Of a DNA stretch of 64,000 nucleotides, positions 8,792-17,681 are shown piece after piece. The translations under genes and the position numbers were made by a program. Location: NCBI RefSeq assembly GCF_002563795.1, contig NZ_PDJL01000004.1, forward strand, positions 1,054,001 through 1,118,000, written 5' to 3'. The stretch is from Vibrio sp. ES.051 (lineage in GTDB: Bacteria > Pseudomonadota > Gammaproteobacteria > Enterobacterales > Vibrionaceae). How positions within the stretch are numbered: the first letter of the stretch is position 1; each line of letters begins with the position of its first letter. The notes under the pieces are model-generated. The model was not told the origin of the DNA and did no database searches. It saw only the letters and a program-made list of their open reading frames with translations.

Positions 8792-11225
8792 AGCACTACT
8801 CGGTCATTACCGTCGTTACCCTCTGCAAATCATTCTCGTCTGGCTAGGATTAACGTTAGGCGTTTCGCTCCTTGTTGGCGTGACTTCTATTAACCAACAT
8901 GCTAAGCAAAGTTACGCGGCTGGAGAGAAGCTTTTCTCTAATCCTCTTCCATATCGCATCCGCACCAAGCATTCTGCCAATAAAATTCCTCAAGGTTTTT
9001 ATATTCAGCTACGTCGCGCAGGCTTTAATCAATGTGCGCCGTTTGATGTGCTGCATCTTGATGCCAAAACAGATATGAGCCTAATGCTGGTGGGCATTGA
9101 CCCTGTGGCGATGATTCCGTTGCAACAAGGTAAATCTTTGGGCGAAATGTCTATTCTGTCATTAATAAAGCCGCCTTATCCGGTCTTAATTAGTCAAGAT
9201 TTAGCTTCTTATATGAATTGGACTGATGGAGATTTTATCGAGATGAATGACGGCAGTCGTCTCGGGCCGATTCAAGTTGATAAAAACAAGCTACTTTCTG
9301 GCACGAGGTTGGTTACCGATATTTCTTTGTTGCGAATGTTGAAACGTAGCTCAGGTTTATCGGCTATTTCGTGTGGCGAAATGCCAAAAGAAAAGTTATT
9401 GGCTTTGAAAAACATGCTGCCCAATGGCATGACGTTAGTACGAAGCACGCGCACAGAGCTAGAGTCACTCACCAAAGCGTTTCACATGAACCTCACTGCG
9501 ATGGGGATGTTATCGTTTTTAGTTGGGCTGTTTATTTTTTACCAAGCAATGTCGTTATCATTTATCCAGCGTCAAAGGTTGGTTGGCATTTTGCGTCAAA
9601 CCGGTGTCAATGGTTCGCAATTGGCTCAGGCGTTATTACTTGAGTTGTCTATTCTAGTCTTCGTCGCATGGGCATGCGGTAACTTTTTCGGATTAATGTT
9701 AGCCAATGAACTGATCCCGGCGGTGTCGTCTAGCTTGAGTGATTTGTACGATGCGAATGTTGGCTTAACGATTGGCTGGTCTTGGCAGTCAAGTCTATAT
9801 AGTTTGATCATGGCGGCGATGGGGGCTTTAATTTCTTGTCTGTGGCCGTTAATCCGTCTGTTGAAGTCGCAGCCAATCCGACTGTCTTCTCGGTTGTCTT
9901 TGATGCGTTTTGCTGGTCGCGAATTCTCTTGGCAAGCACTGGCCGCGTGTGCATTTTGTGTCGCGGCGGTGGCGGTGTACCAAGCGCCAAAAACACAAGA
10001 AACAGGCTTTGCAATTATTGCCTTGATGTTGATTAGTGTTGCCTTGTTTATGCCCTTTATTATGTGGCATATGTTTCAGAGCCTTTCTTATTCGCTGCGC
10101 TGGGTTCGTGTACGCTGGTTTTTCGCCGATGCGGCAGCAAGCATGAGTTATCGTGGCGTTGCGACTATGGCCTTTATGCTTGCGTTAGCCGCCAACATTG
10201 GTGTAGAGACCATGGTTGGTAGTTTTAGGGATACAACAGATAAATGGCTTAGCCAACGGTTAGCCGCGGATATCTATATCTATCCAACTAATAACTCAGC
10301 AGCCCGCATGAGTGGATGGTTACAAGACCAGCCTGAAGTCGAATCAGTATGGTGGCGCTGGGAAAAAGACGTTCCAACAGAGTATGGTGCGCTTCAAGTC
10401 GTCAGTACTGGCTCTTCTGAAGGCGAGCTTGACTCCTTGACGGTTAAGCTGGGAGTTCCGAATTATTGGTATCAATTACATTCAACCAAGAGCTTAATGG
10501 TCAGTGAGTCAATGGCCTTGAAACTGGATATTCGGCCAGGAGATGTTATTGATTTTCAGACTCCGCTTGGAGGAGGTTGGCAGGTTGTCGGGGTCTATTA
10601 TGATTACGGTAACCCATACAACCAAGTGATGATGTCGCATCGCAATTGGCTTTACGGATTTGCTGGGACGGGCAACGTCGGTTTGGGGGTGGTGCTAGGA
10701 GACAATGTTAACGGAGATGGCTTAAAAAACCGCCTAGAAAATGTGTTCCGACTTCCACAAGATCGCATATTCGATAACGGTAATATTTATAACCAAGCCA
10801 TGAGAGTGTTTGACCATACCTTTGCAATAGCAGGGACATTAGGCAACATTACGTTGATCATTGCCGTCTTTGGCTTGTTCTTCTCGACATTAGCAGGTGA
10901 GCTTTCACGTCAGCGACATTTCGCATTATTGCGGTGCATGGGGGTTTCTGGCAAAGAGTTAGTAGCACTTGGTGGTCTTCAATTATTCGTATTTGGCGCT
11001 ATCTCCACGATTATTGCGGTGCCGCTTGGCTTGGCATTAGCGCACTTTATTGTTGATATTGTCATTCGCCAGTCATTTGGTTGGTCTTTGGAACTACAGA
11101 TGATTCCTTGGGAGTATGCTCAGACTATTGCGTGGACGATGTTAGCCATCATGGCGGCAGGTGCGCTACCCGTGATTCGAATGATCAAAAGCACACCGAT
11201 GAAGTCATTAAGGGATGCGTTGTAA
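8772..11225 (+). CDS. FtsX-domain ABC permease
   Basis: 817-residue inner-membrane permease. An N-terminal membrane segment (about 20-38) and a periplasmic part precede the first FtsX-like membrane block (about 245-400). A second block, further periplasmic domain and last FtsX block (about 690-810) follow, ending in a PVIRMIKSTPMKSLRDAL tail typical of these permeases. Doubling of the FtsX unit is as in LolCE-fusion or AttF/G-type permeases. ATG 8772 was chosen because AGGAGG lies 9 nt upstream; the longer open frame from 8715 would run inside the ATPase gene. Partner of the upstream ATPase. Confidence 0.87.
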   Translation: MLWPVVKALLGHYRRYPLQIILVWLGLTLGVSLLVGVTSINQHAKQSYAAGEKLFSNPLPYRIRTKHSANKIPQGFYIQLRRAGFNQCAPFDVLHLDAKTDMSLMLVGIDPVAMIPLQQGKSLGEMSILSLIKPPYPVLISQDLASYMNWTDGDFIEMNDGSRLGPIQVDKNKLLSGTRLVTDISLLRMLKRSSGLSAISCGEMPKEKLLALKNMLPNGMTLVRSTRTELESLTKAFHMNLTAMGMLSFLVGLFIFYQAMSLSFIQRQRLVGILRQTGVNGSQLAQALLLELSILVFVAWACGNFFGLMLANELIPAVSSSLSDLYDANVGLTIGWSWQSSLYSLIMAAMGALISCLWPLIRLLKSQPIRLSSRLSLMRFAGREFSWQALAACAFCVAAVAVYQAPKTQETGFAIIALMLISVALFMPFIMWHMFQSLSYSLRWVRVRWFFADAAASMSYRGVATMAFMLALAANIGVETMVGSFRDTTDKWLSQRLAADIYIYPTNNSAARMSGWLQDQPEVESVWWRWEKDVPTEYGALQVVSTGSSEGELDSLTVKLGVPNYWYQLHSTKSLMVSESMALKLDIRPGDVIDFQTPLGGGWQVVGVYYDYGNPYNQVMMSHRNWLYGFAGTGNVGLGVVLGDNVNGDGLKNRLENVFRLPQDRIFDNGNIYNQAMRVFDHTFAIAGTLGNITLIIAVFGLFFSTLAGELSRQRHFALLRCMGVSGKELVALGGLQLFVFGAISTIIAVPLGLALAHFIVDIVIRQSFGWSLELQMIPWEYAQTIAWTMLAIMAAGALPVIRMIKSTPMKSLRDAL

Positions 11226-12346
11226 TGAAAAAGATGGGCTTTAAAAAACGCTTCTTAGTTTCAATATTGATTGTTGTTTTGGTCTTTTTGACGGGATTCG
11301 TTTTTTACTCGACGTTTTGGTTAGAGTCAACAGCGACCCAAGAAAGTGATCTTAACTCCATTTTAATGCGTGAAGACACAACGATCTTTGATCCTGTTTT
11401 ACCAAATGAACATGTCTCATTACCGTCAGATTTTCGTTCTCATCCTGAATATCAGCATGAGTTTTGGCACTATTTTGCGAGACTGCAAGATGAGCAAGGG
11501 CAGGTTTACAATGTCCAATGGAGTTACTTCCGTGTTGCGACAGATGAGCGTGAAACTCGTGGATGGCAAAGTCCACAACTGTATATATCACATATTGTCG
11601 TTAGCCATGGTTCGCAGGTATGGAAAGAGCAACGGGTTGCTCGTGGTGGGATCGGTCAGGCAGGTATGACTGATCGCCCATTTCGGTTGTGGATTGATAA
11701 CTGGACTTGGCGATCACTTGGTGCAACGCCTTTCCCAGGGAATTTGAATGTCACCACCGATACGTTTAGCGTGGCGCTTAATACCATGACAAATGGTCCT
11801 TTTGTGATGAATGGTGACAAAGGGTTTCAAGTTAAGCACGCTTTGCAATCTGTTGCGTCTTTTAGCTTCAGTGCTCCTTTTCTTAATGTGAAAGGTAGCT
11901 TAAACCTAAAGGGTAAGCGACTTTCTGTTACGGGCTCTGCATGGGTTCAAAAAGAGTGGGGAAGTGGTTTAATTGGTGAAGGACGACAAGGTTGGGATTG
12001 GTTTGTTTTCAACTTAGATGATGGCCGAGCGTTAACGGTTAGTCGTTATCGTCATCATGACCAAACACCGTATATTTTTGGCACGCTATCCACGCGTTCG
12101 GGAAAGGTAATTAAGCTCACTGAGAGTGATGTCCATATTACGCCTATACAGGTGACCAGCCTGTCGAATGAGAAAAGACTTCCGCTGCAATGGGAAATCA
12201 TCGTTCCTAAGCACAAAATTGATCTAACCACCCATATTATCAAATCAGAGATGTGGCTTCCATTTGTCATTCCATATTGGGAAGGACCAACTTCAGCTTC
12301 AGGCTCTCATGAAGCTTGGGGTTTTATGCAACTCACTGGTTATTAG
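11225..12346 (+). CDS. AttH/CrtC-like lipocalin-domain protein, membrane anchored
   Basis: 373 residues. One hydrophobic segment near residues 9-28 anchors or exports it. The rest resembles the AttH / CrtC (hydroxyneurosporene synthase) family of twin lipocalin-like barrels: HEFWHYFARLQDEQG near 80, WDWFVFNLDDGRAL near 258 and HEAWGFMQLTGY at the end. Family members outside carotenoid clusters accompany FtsX-type ABC systems, as here. It is therefore probably a periplasmic partner that binds a hydrophobic ligand and not a carotenoid enzyme. The ATG overlaps the permease stop (TAATG), and a strong terminator follows. Ligand unknown. Confidence 0.82.
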   Translation: MKKMGFKKRFLVSILIVVLVFLTGFVFYSTFWLESTATQESDLNSILMREDTTIFDPVLPNEHVSLPSDFRSHPEYQHEFWHYFARLQDEQGQVYNVQWSYFRVATDERETRGWQSPQLYISHIVVSHGSQVWKEQRVARGGIGQAGMTDRPFRLWIDNWTWRSLGATPFPGNLNVTTDTFSVALNTMTNGPFVMNGDKGFQVKHALQSVASFSFSAPFLNVKGSLNLKGKRLSVTGSAWVQKEWGSGLIGEGRQGWDWFVFNLDDGRALTVSRYRHHDQTPYIFGTLSTRSGKVIKLTESDVHITPIQVTSLSNEKRLPLQWEIIVPKHKIDLTTHIIKSEMWLPFVIPYWEGPTSASGSHEAWGFMQLTGY

Positions 12347-12351
12347 ATGAT

Positions 12352-12387
12352 CACGAAAAAGCCGCCCAAATGGGTGGCTTTTTCGTG
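12352..12387 (+). terminator. Terminator of the ABC/AttH operon
   Basis: Long hairpin: CACGAAAAAGCC-CCC pairs with GGG-GGCTTTTTCGTG around an AAAT loop, with the T run inside the right arm. Confidence 0.85.
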
Positions 12388-12676
12388 TGCGACCTTCATT
12401 ACTTCTCTCTAAAAAACACGGGGTTATCATGACGGGACATGCCGTGCTATGCTGAAATTCTTATCATCTTGGTTAACTATTAGTGCGATAATAACAGGAG
12501 ATTGGATACATCAAAGCTGAGTGTTATGTTGGAAAATGCGATGTATAGTAATAATAACATCGGAAAAACCGAAGCTTATGCTCTGAAGAAGCGATTATTC
12601 TAAAGTTTGCGACATCTATACACTCCTATTACTCTTGTTAATCGTTTATTAAGATAATAAATATAAGGACGAAACC
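12388..12676 (+). other. nhaA leader region, no gene seen
   Basis: About 290 bp without a credible ORF. It should hold the nhaA promoter and leader. A small hairpin CGGAAAAACCG is visible near 12561. I recognised no NhaR-type operator or riboswitch. Confidence 0.5.
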
Positions 12677-13828
12677 ATGAACGATGTCATTCGTGACTTT
12701 TTCAAAATGGAATCCGCAGGTGGTATTCTTCTCGTGATTGCTGCTGCAATTGCGATGACTATTGCTAACTCACCTATGGGCGAAATTTATCAATCTACAC
12801 TGCATACTTATTTATTTGGTATGTCAGTTTCTCATTGGATCAATGACGGCCTCATGGCTGTGTTTTTCTTAATCGTTGGTCTTGAAGTAAAAAGAGAGCT
12901 ACTAGAAGGTGCTTTGAAATCAAAAGAAACTGCTATTTTCCCTGCAATTGCAGCGGTTGGCGGTATGTTGGCTCCGGCTCTTATTTATGTTGCGTTTAAC
13001 GCGAGTGATGCCGAGGCGATTTCTGGTTGGGCTATCCCAGCCGCAACAGATATCGCATTCGCATTAGGTATCATGGCTCTACTTGGTAAACGTGTTCCCG
13101 TTAGCCTTAAAGTGTTCTTGTTGGCCTTGGCGATCATCGATGACTTGGGTGTTGTTGTGATCATCGCGCTTTTCTATACAGGTGATTTGTCGTCAATGGC
13201 GTTGCTTGTTGGTTTCATCATGACGGGCATCCTGTTCATGTTGAATGCGAAGAAAGTGACGAAACTGACACCATACATGATAGTTGGGGCAATTTTATGG
13301 TTTGCCGTATTAAAGTCTGGTGTTCACGCAACCTTAGCAGGTGTCGTCATTGGCTTTGCCATCCCGCTTAAAGGTAAAAAGGGCGAACATTCACCGCTTA
13401 AACACATGGAGCACGCGCTTCACCCTTACGTAGCATTTGGTATTTTGCCACTGTTTGCATTTGCAAATGCTGGTATCTCGTTAGAAGGTGTTTCTCTATC
13501 AAGTTTGACTTCAATGCTGCCTCTAGGTATTGCAATGGGCTTACTGATTGGTAAGCCGCTAGGTATCTTTAGCTTTAGCTGGGCGGCGGTAAAACTGGGT
13601 GTTGCCAAGTTGCCAGAGGGGATAAATTTCAAACATATCTTCGCGGTGTCTGTGCTGTGTGGTATCGGCTTCACGATGTCTATCTTCATTTCTTCTTTAG
13701 CATTTGGAAATGCGAGTCCTGAATTTGATACTTACGCTCGACTGGGTATTTTAATGGGGTCAACGACTGCAGCCATTCTTGGTTATGTTTTACTGCATTT
13801 CTCTTTACCGAAGAAAGCACAAGCATAA
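12677..13828 (+). CDS. nhaA: Na+/H+ antiporter NhaA
   Basis: 383-residue inner-membrane antiporter that exchanges Na+ or Li+ for protons, important in marine bacteria for sodium and pH balance. It starts [19 protein letters not shown] as usual, has the GLEVKREL motif near 71, and the transport aspartates in [11 protein letters not shown] near residue 157. About 12 membrane segments; length equals typical Vibrio NhaA. AAGGA lies 9 nt before ATG 12677. It is single-gene, with its own leader and terminator; no nhaR gene is adjacent. Confidence 0.96.
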   Translation: MNDVIRDFFKMESAGGILLVIAAAIAMTIANSPMGEIYQSTLHTYLFGMSVSHWINDGLMAVFFLIVGLEVKRELLEGALKSKETAIFPAIAAVGGMLAPALIYVAFNASDAEAISGWAIPAATDIAFALGIMALLGKRVPVSLKVFLLALAIIDDLGVVVIIALFYTGDLSSMALLVGFIMTGILFMLNAKKVTKLTPYMIVGAILWFAVLKSGVHATLAGVVIGFAIPLKGKKGEHSPLKHMEHALHPYVAFGILPLFAFANAGISLEGVSLSSLTSMLPLGIAMGLLIGKPLGIFSFSWAAVKLGVAKLPEGINFKHIFAVSVLCGIGFTMSIFISSLAFGNASPEFDTYARLGILMGSTTAAILGYVLLHFSLPKKAQA

Positions 13829-13847
13829 GGAAACAGATTAATTAACT

Positions 13848-13879
13848 AAAAAAGCCTCCTAATTTGGGAGGCTTTTTTT
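13848..13879 (+). terminator. nhaA terminator
   Basis: GCCTCC (13854-13859) pairs with GGAGGC (13867-13872), flanked by A and T runs. Confidence 0.88.
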
Positions 13880-14403
13880 ATGCCCTTTAGAACCCTCTCA
13901 GGGTGATTGGTTCAGTGATCAGCAAGTGAATAATTCGTGTTACTACGGCGGAAGTCGACAACAACGAATTAGAATGTACAGATTCTGACGCCTACCTTGT
14001 CCTTATGTATTGAATTTATTGAGAGTAGGGGCTATAGGCGAAAAAAAGCCCAGCCGAAAAATTGACTGGGCGGATACAAACATACATAGGAGTTAATAAG
14101 AAAAAAGCAGCAGTGTAATAATCAGATAGAAAAAGTTTGACGGCCTGTGAAACTTAAAATGCCCTGATTGTTACATATATTCAGACCGAGCCTTTTCCAA
14201 ACAGTTCCATTTATTTTAAAAAAGTTTGTTTTTAGTTCTAGCAGAAACGGATCGTCTGGTTAAGTTCGATTTCTGTTAGAGCTAAAGTAGCTTTACTTCT
14301 TCCCAATATAACTTAACTCTCATTCATCGTCTTGCTATGCCATCGACGAAAGAACGTAAAAACATTCGCCCTAAACTCAAAGCATTAAGTGGTAGTTGCT
14401 TTG
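13880..14403. other. Long intergenic region without an ORF
   Basis: About 520 bp with no supported protein gene on either strand. It contains a minus-strand terminator (14041-14071, listed separately) and thus perhaps an unannotated minus-strand RNA, as well as the upstream part of the psrA-like promoter. Confidence 0.5.
14041..14071 (-). terminator. Orphan minus-strand terminator
   Basis: GCCCAG (14048-14053) pairs with CTGGGC (14066-14071), extendable to 8 bp with one mismatch. On the minus strand it is followed by seven Ts. No minus-strand ORF lies in the 400 bp before it, so it points to a small RNA or short leader transcript. Confidence 0.65.
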
Positions 14404-14420
14404 GTCTGGTCGGACCAATT
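14404..14420 (+). promoter_or_regulatory. FadR-like operator
   Basis: GTCTGGTCGGACCAATT has the perfect 11-bp core TGGTC-G-GACCA (14407-14417) of gammaproteobacterial FadR sites. It lies about 83 bp before the psrA-like start and upstream of fadE, a classic FadR target. Predicted, not tested. Confidence 0.7.
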
Positions 14421-14473
14421 GGTAAAAGTGTGATGTTAATCATTTGTTAATTCTTGGTTTCGGGAGTATATTT

Positions 14474-14487
14474 CAAACAGTTGTTTA
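14474..14487 (+). promoter_or_regulatory. PsrA-like auto-operator
   Basis: CAAAC-AGTT-GTTTA closely fits the (G/C)AAAC-N2-4-GTTT(G/C) element described for Pseudomonas PsrA. It ends 15 bp before the ATG of the PsrA-like gene, where binding would block its own transcription. Confidence 0.55.
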
Positions 14488-14502
14488 ATACGAGTGATTA
14501 AA

Positions 14503-15126
14503 ATGGCCCCGAGAACATCAACAAAAGCAAAAATACTCGATGTCGCAGAAGGACTCTTTGCTGAACATGGTTTCAATGATACGTCACTGAGAACGATCAC
14601 AGGAAAAGCGAACGTTAACTTGGCGTCAGTAAACTACCATTTTGGTGATAAAAAAACGCTAGTCAGAGCGGTGTTGGATAGATACTTAGAGGCTCTGATG
14701 CCAAGTATTAAAAGCTCTTTGGTTGAACTAAATACACGCGATAACTACAACATGGACGAAGTGTTTGAGTCACTTCGTTTGCCGTTACGAACTTTGAATG
14801 AGGTACGCCCAAACGGCACTGCGCTATTTATGTTACTGATTGGTAGAGGGTATACAGATGTACAAGGTCACTTACGTTGGTTTATTACCACTCGATATGA
14901 AGAAGTATTGAACCTGTTTACCTTCTCAATAATCAAGGCCAACCCAGAGTTATCTGAAGAGCAGTTGTTTTGGCGATTGCATTTCACTCTAGGAACTTGT
15001 GTCTTTACGATGGCCTCAAGTCAAGCTTTATTAGAGCTTGCGGATAGCAAATTTGAACAGGAAGTCGACGCTAAGTCTGTTGTCGATTTATTGATTCCTT
15101 ATTTGTCTGCTGGAATGTCAGCGTAA
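14503..15126 (+). CDS. psrA: TetR family regulator, PsrA-like
   Basis: 207 residues. The N-terminal TetR helix-turn-helix covers about residues 8-55 with TSLRTITGKANVNLASVNYHF. The C-terminal ligand domain (about 75-200) resembles PsrA, the long-chain fatty acid-responsive regulator. Position directly before fadE supports a fatty-acid role; it is probably co-transcribed with fadE across the 94-bp gap, as no terminator is seen there. ATG 14503 is preferred over GTG 14494. A PsrA-like box at 14474 suggests autoregulation and a FadR-like box at 14404 a second input. The symbol is by analogy and could be replaced by another TetR name. Confidence 0.75.
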   Translation: MAPRTSTKAKILDVAEGLFAEHGFNDTSLRTITGKANVNLASVNYHFGDKKTLVRAVLDRYLEALMPSIKSSLVELNTRDNYNMDEVFESLRLPLRTLNEVRPNGTALFMLLIGRGYTDVQGHLRWFITTRYEEVLNLFTFSIIKANPELSEEQLFWRLHFTLGTCVFTMASSQALLELADSKFEQEVDAKSVVDLLIPYLSAGMSA

Positions 15127-15220
15127 TAGTTGGCGTAAAACAAGCACAAGACAAATAAGCAAGTTAAACCAATAATAAAGTTATGCCCTGAGCGGTTACG
15201 TGAACAAAAGGATCTGAACT

Positions 15221-17503
15221 ATGAGCTCTCTACGAAGAAAATGGATTAGTGACCCAGCTTTTAAAGTCTTCAAAAAAGTGTTACCTCCGCTGTCGAGTAC
15301 TGAAAAAGAAGCGATGGAAGCAGGTAGTGTTTGGTGGGATGCCGAAATATTTTCCGGTCAGCCAAATTTCACGACATTGCACCATTACCCAACGCCAAAG
15401 TTGACGGCAGAAGAGCAGGCATTTATGGACAATGAGCTCGAAACACTGTTGGAAATGCTTGATGATCAGAAAATTGTAAAAGAAGATCGAGACCTACCAC
15501 CGGAGGTGTGGGAGCACCTACGTAAAGCGCGCTTTTTCTCGCTGATTATTTCCAAAAATTATGGCGGTCGGGAGTTCTCTGCTTTAGCGAATTCGACCAT
15601 TGTTTCGCGTATTGCGACGCGAAGCATTAGTGCTGCGGTATCGGTTATGGTGCCGAACTCACTTGGCCCCGGTGAGCTTCTTTCACATTATGGCACGCAA
15701 GAGCAAAAAGATTATTGGTTACCTCGTCTTGCTGATGGTACGGATATTCCATGTTTTGCGTTGACTGGACCTGAAGCGGGATCTGATGCGGGGGGCATTC
15801 CTGATCAAGGTGTTGTTTGTTACGGCATGCACGAAGGCCAAGAAGTGTTGGGGGTTCGCGTGAGTTGGAATAAACGCTACATTACCCTCGCGCCAGTCGC
15901 GACCGTGCTGGGCTTAGCATTTAAACTGCAAGATCCAGAAGGCCTTCTTGGTGATAAAAAGGATGTTGGTATAACGTGTGCACTTATTCCTGCTGATTAT
16001 GAGGGCGTAGAGATTGGTGAGCGCCATGACCCATTGGGTTCTGCGTTCATGAATGGCCCGACTCGTGGTGAAGACGTCTTCATTCCAATGGATTGGTTAA
16101 TTGGTGGTTCTGAGTATGCCGGTAAAGGTTGGCGTATGTTGGTAGAGTGTCTATCTGCAGGTCGGGGCATTTCTCTGCCTGCGCTAGGCACTGCGATTGG
16201 TCATTTAACGACGAGAACAACAGGCGCTTACGCTTATGTGCGTAAACAATTTGGCATGTCTATCGGTAAGTTTGAAGGCGTCGCAGAAGCCATGGGACGC
16301 ATTGGTGGGTTGACTTACCTTCTTGAAGCGACTCGTACGCTGACGACAACGTCACTCGATATGAAAGAGAAACCAGGCATAGTCACGGCGATCGCCAAAT
16401 ACCATATGACCGAAATTGCGCGCACGATTCTCAACGATTCGTTTGACATTCATGCGGGCCGAGCGATTCAAGATGGACCGATGAACTACCTTGCAAAGCA
16501 CTATGTTGGTATTCCAGTTGCAATCACCGTTGAAGGTGCAAATATTCTGACACGTAACTTGATGATCTTTGGGCAAGGTGCGACTCGCTGTCACCCATAT
16601 GTTCTTCAAGAAATGGAAGCCGCGGCTAACCCGGACTCAGAACAAGGTGCGAAAGAGTTCGATGAACTGCTTTTCAAACACATTAAGCATGCGATGGGGA
16701 ATACTTTTGGAGCCTTTGGCGCAGCACTGACTGGCTCTCGCTTTGTTAAAGCACACATGAGCGGGCCGACACAACCATACTACAGAGATATCTCTCGATT
16801 AAGCCGAGCACTTGCTGTGAGCGCTGACTTTGCCATGCTGACACTGGGTGGTGACTTGAAGCGTAAAGAGATGATATCGGCCCGTTTAGGGGATGGTTTG
16901 AGCTACTTATATATGGCCTCTGCGGTACTGAAAAAGTACGAAGATGAAGGTCGTCAACAAGGTGACTTGAACTTTGTTCACTACTCAATCCAACACTGTC
17001 TATACAATGCGTCGAAGTCGCTGAATGAAGCTTATACTAACTTCCCAGTAAAATATGTGGGTGGTGTATTGAAAGGGTTGTTATTCCCCCTAGGTAACCA
17101 CTTTAACAAGCCAAGTGATGAATTATGTGTGAGTTTGGCGGAAAGCATGATGACACCGGGGACGCAACGTGATCGACTTACGCATTTATGTTACATCGGC
17201 AAATCTGATGACGATAGCGTCGGCTTAATGGAAAATGCATTCCTTGCTATGTATGAAATCAAACCGTTAGAGCGTAAGCTTATGAAGGCAGCGAAGGATG
17301 GAAAAGTGGCTCGTAAAGGGCTGTTAAACGACCGCTTACAACAAGCATTGGAGGCTGGTGTTTTAACCGAGCGAGAAATTGATAAAATTATCGCTGCAGA
17401 CAAGTTGCGTTACAAAGCGATTCAAGTCGATCACTTTAGTCACGACTTTTCTGAAGTGCGGACTGACTGCCCAAAAAAGTCGCATTTGAACCCGGCAGCA
17501 TAG
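15221..17503 (+). CDS. fadE: Acyl-CoA dehydrogenase FadE
   Basis: 760-residue FAD enzyme for the first step of beta-oxidation, acyl-CoA to trans-2-enoyl-CoA. The acyl-CoA dehydrogenase domains run from about residue 80 to 480, with FALTGPEAGSDAGG near 184, RYITLAP near 225 and the DSFDIHAGRAIQDGP and EGANILTRNLMIFGQGA segments near 405-450. An additional FadE-type C-terminal domain (DUF1974) follows to about 750. It is somewhat shorter than E. coli FadE (814 aa), which has an extra N-terminal membrane part. AAGGATC lies upstream of ATG 15221. Vibrio genomes may carry further fadE paralogues. Confidence 0.92.
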   Translation: MSSLRRKWISDPAFKVFKKVLPPLSSTEKEAMEAGSVWWDAEIFSGQPNFTTLHHYPTPKLTAEEQAFMDNELETLLEMLDDQKIVKEDRDLPPEVWEHLRKARFFSLIISKNYGGREFSALANSTIVSRIATRSISAAVSVMVPNSLGPGELLSHYGTQEQKDYWLPRLADGTDIPCFALTGPEAGSDAGGIPDQGVVCYGMHEGQEVLGVRVSWNKRYITLAPVATVLGLAFKLQDPEGLLGDKKDVGITCALIPADYEGVEIGERHDPLGSAFMNGPTRGEDVFIPMDWLIGGSEYAGKGWRMLVECLSAGRGISLPALGTAIGHLTTRTTGAYAYVRKQFGMSIGKFEGVAEAMGRIGGLTYLLEATRTLTTTSLDMKEKPGIVTAIAKYHMTEIARTILNDSFDIHAGRAIQDGPMNYLAKHYVGIPVAITVEGANILTRNLMIFGQGATRCHPYVLQEMEAAANPDSEQGAKEFDELLFKHIKHAMGNTFGAFGAALTGSRFVKAHMSGPTQPYYRDISRLSRALAVSADFAMLTLGGDLKRKEMISARLGDGLSYLYMASAVLKKYEDEGRQQGDLNFVHYSIQHCLYNASKSLNEAYTNFPVKYVGGVLKGLLFPLGNHFNKPSDELCVSLAESMMTPGTQRDRLTHLCYIGKSDDDSVGLMENAFLAMYEIKPLERKLMKAAKDGKVARKGLLNDRLQQALEAGVLTEREIDKIIAADKLRYKAIQVDHFSHDFSEVRTDCPKKSHLNPAA

Positions 17504-17525
17504 GAAAAAAATCAAGCTAAGAACG

Positions 17526-17553
17526 AAAGCACTTCTTTGAGGTGCTTTTTTGT
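17526..17553 (+). terminator. fadE terminator
   Basis: AAAGCACTTC pairs with GAGGTGCTTT (one G-T pair) around TTT, followed by a T run. Confidence 0.8.
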
Positions 17554-17681
17554 ATCTTTTATTCAAGAATTGGCGCGATAGTGATCCAACCACTTGCCTT
17601 TTCTAAGCATTTTGACAGAAATTAGATGCGAAACCCGAACGAAACTTTTATCCTAGCAAGGTTTTTTAAAGGAAGTTGAAT

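Noticed and set aside
11225..12346. Carotenoid 1,2-hydratase (CrtC) function
   Set aside because: Only the lipocalin-like fold is shared; the gene is tied to an FtsX-type ABC transporter and no carotenoid gene is nearby.
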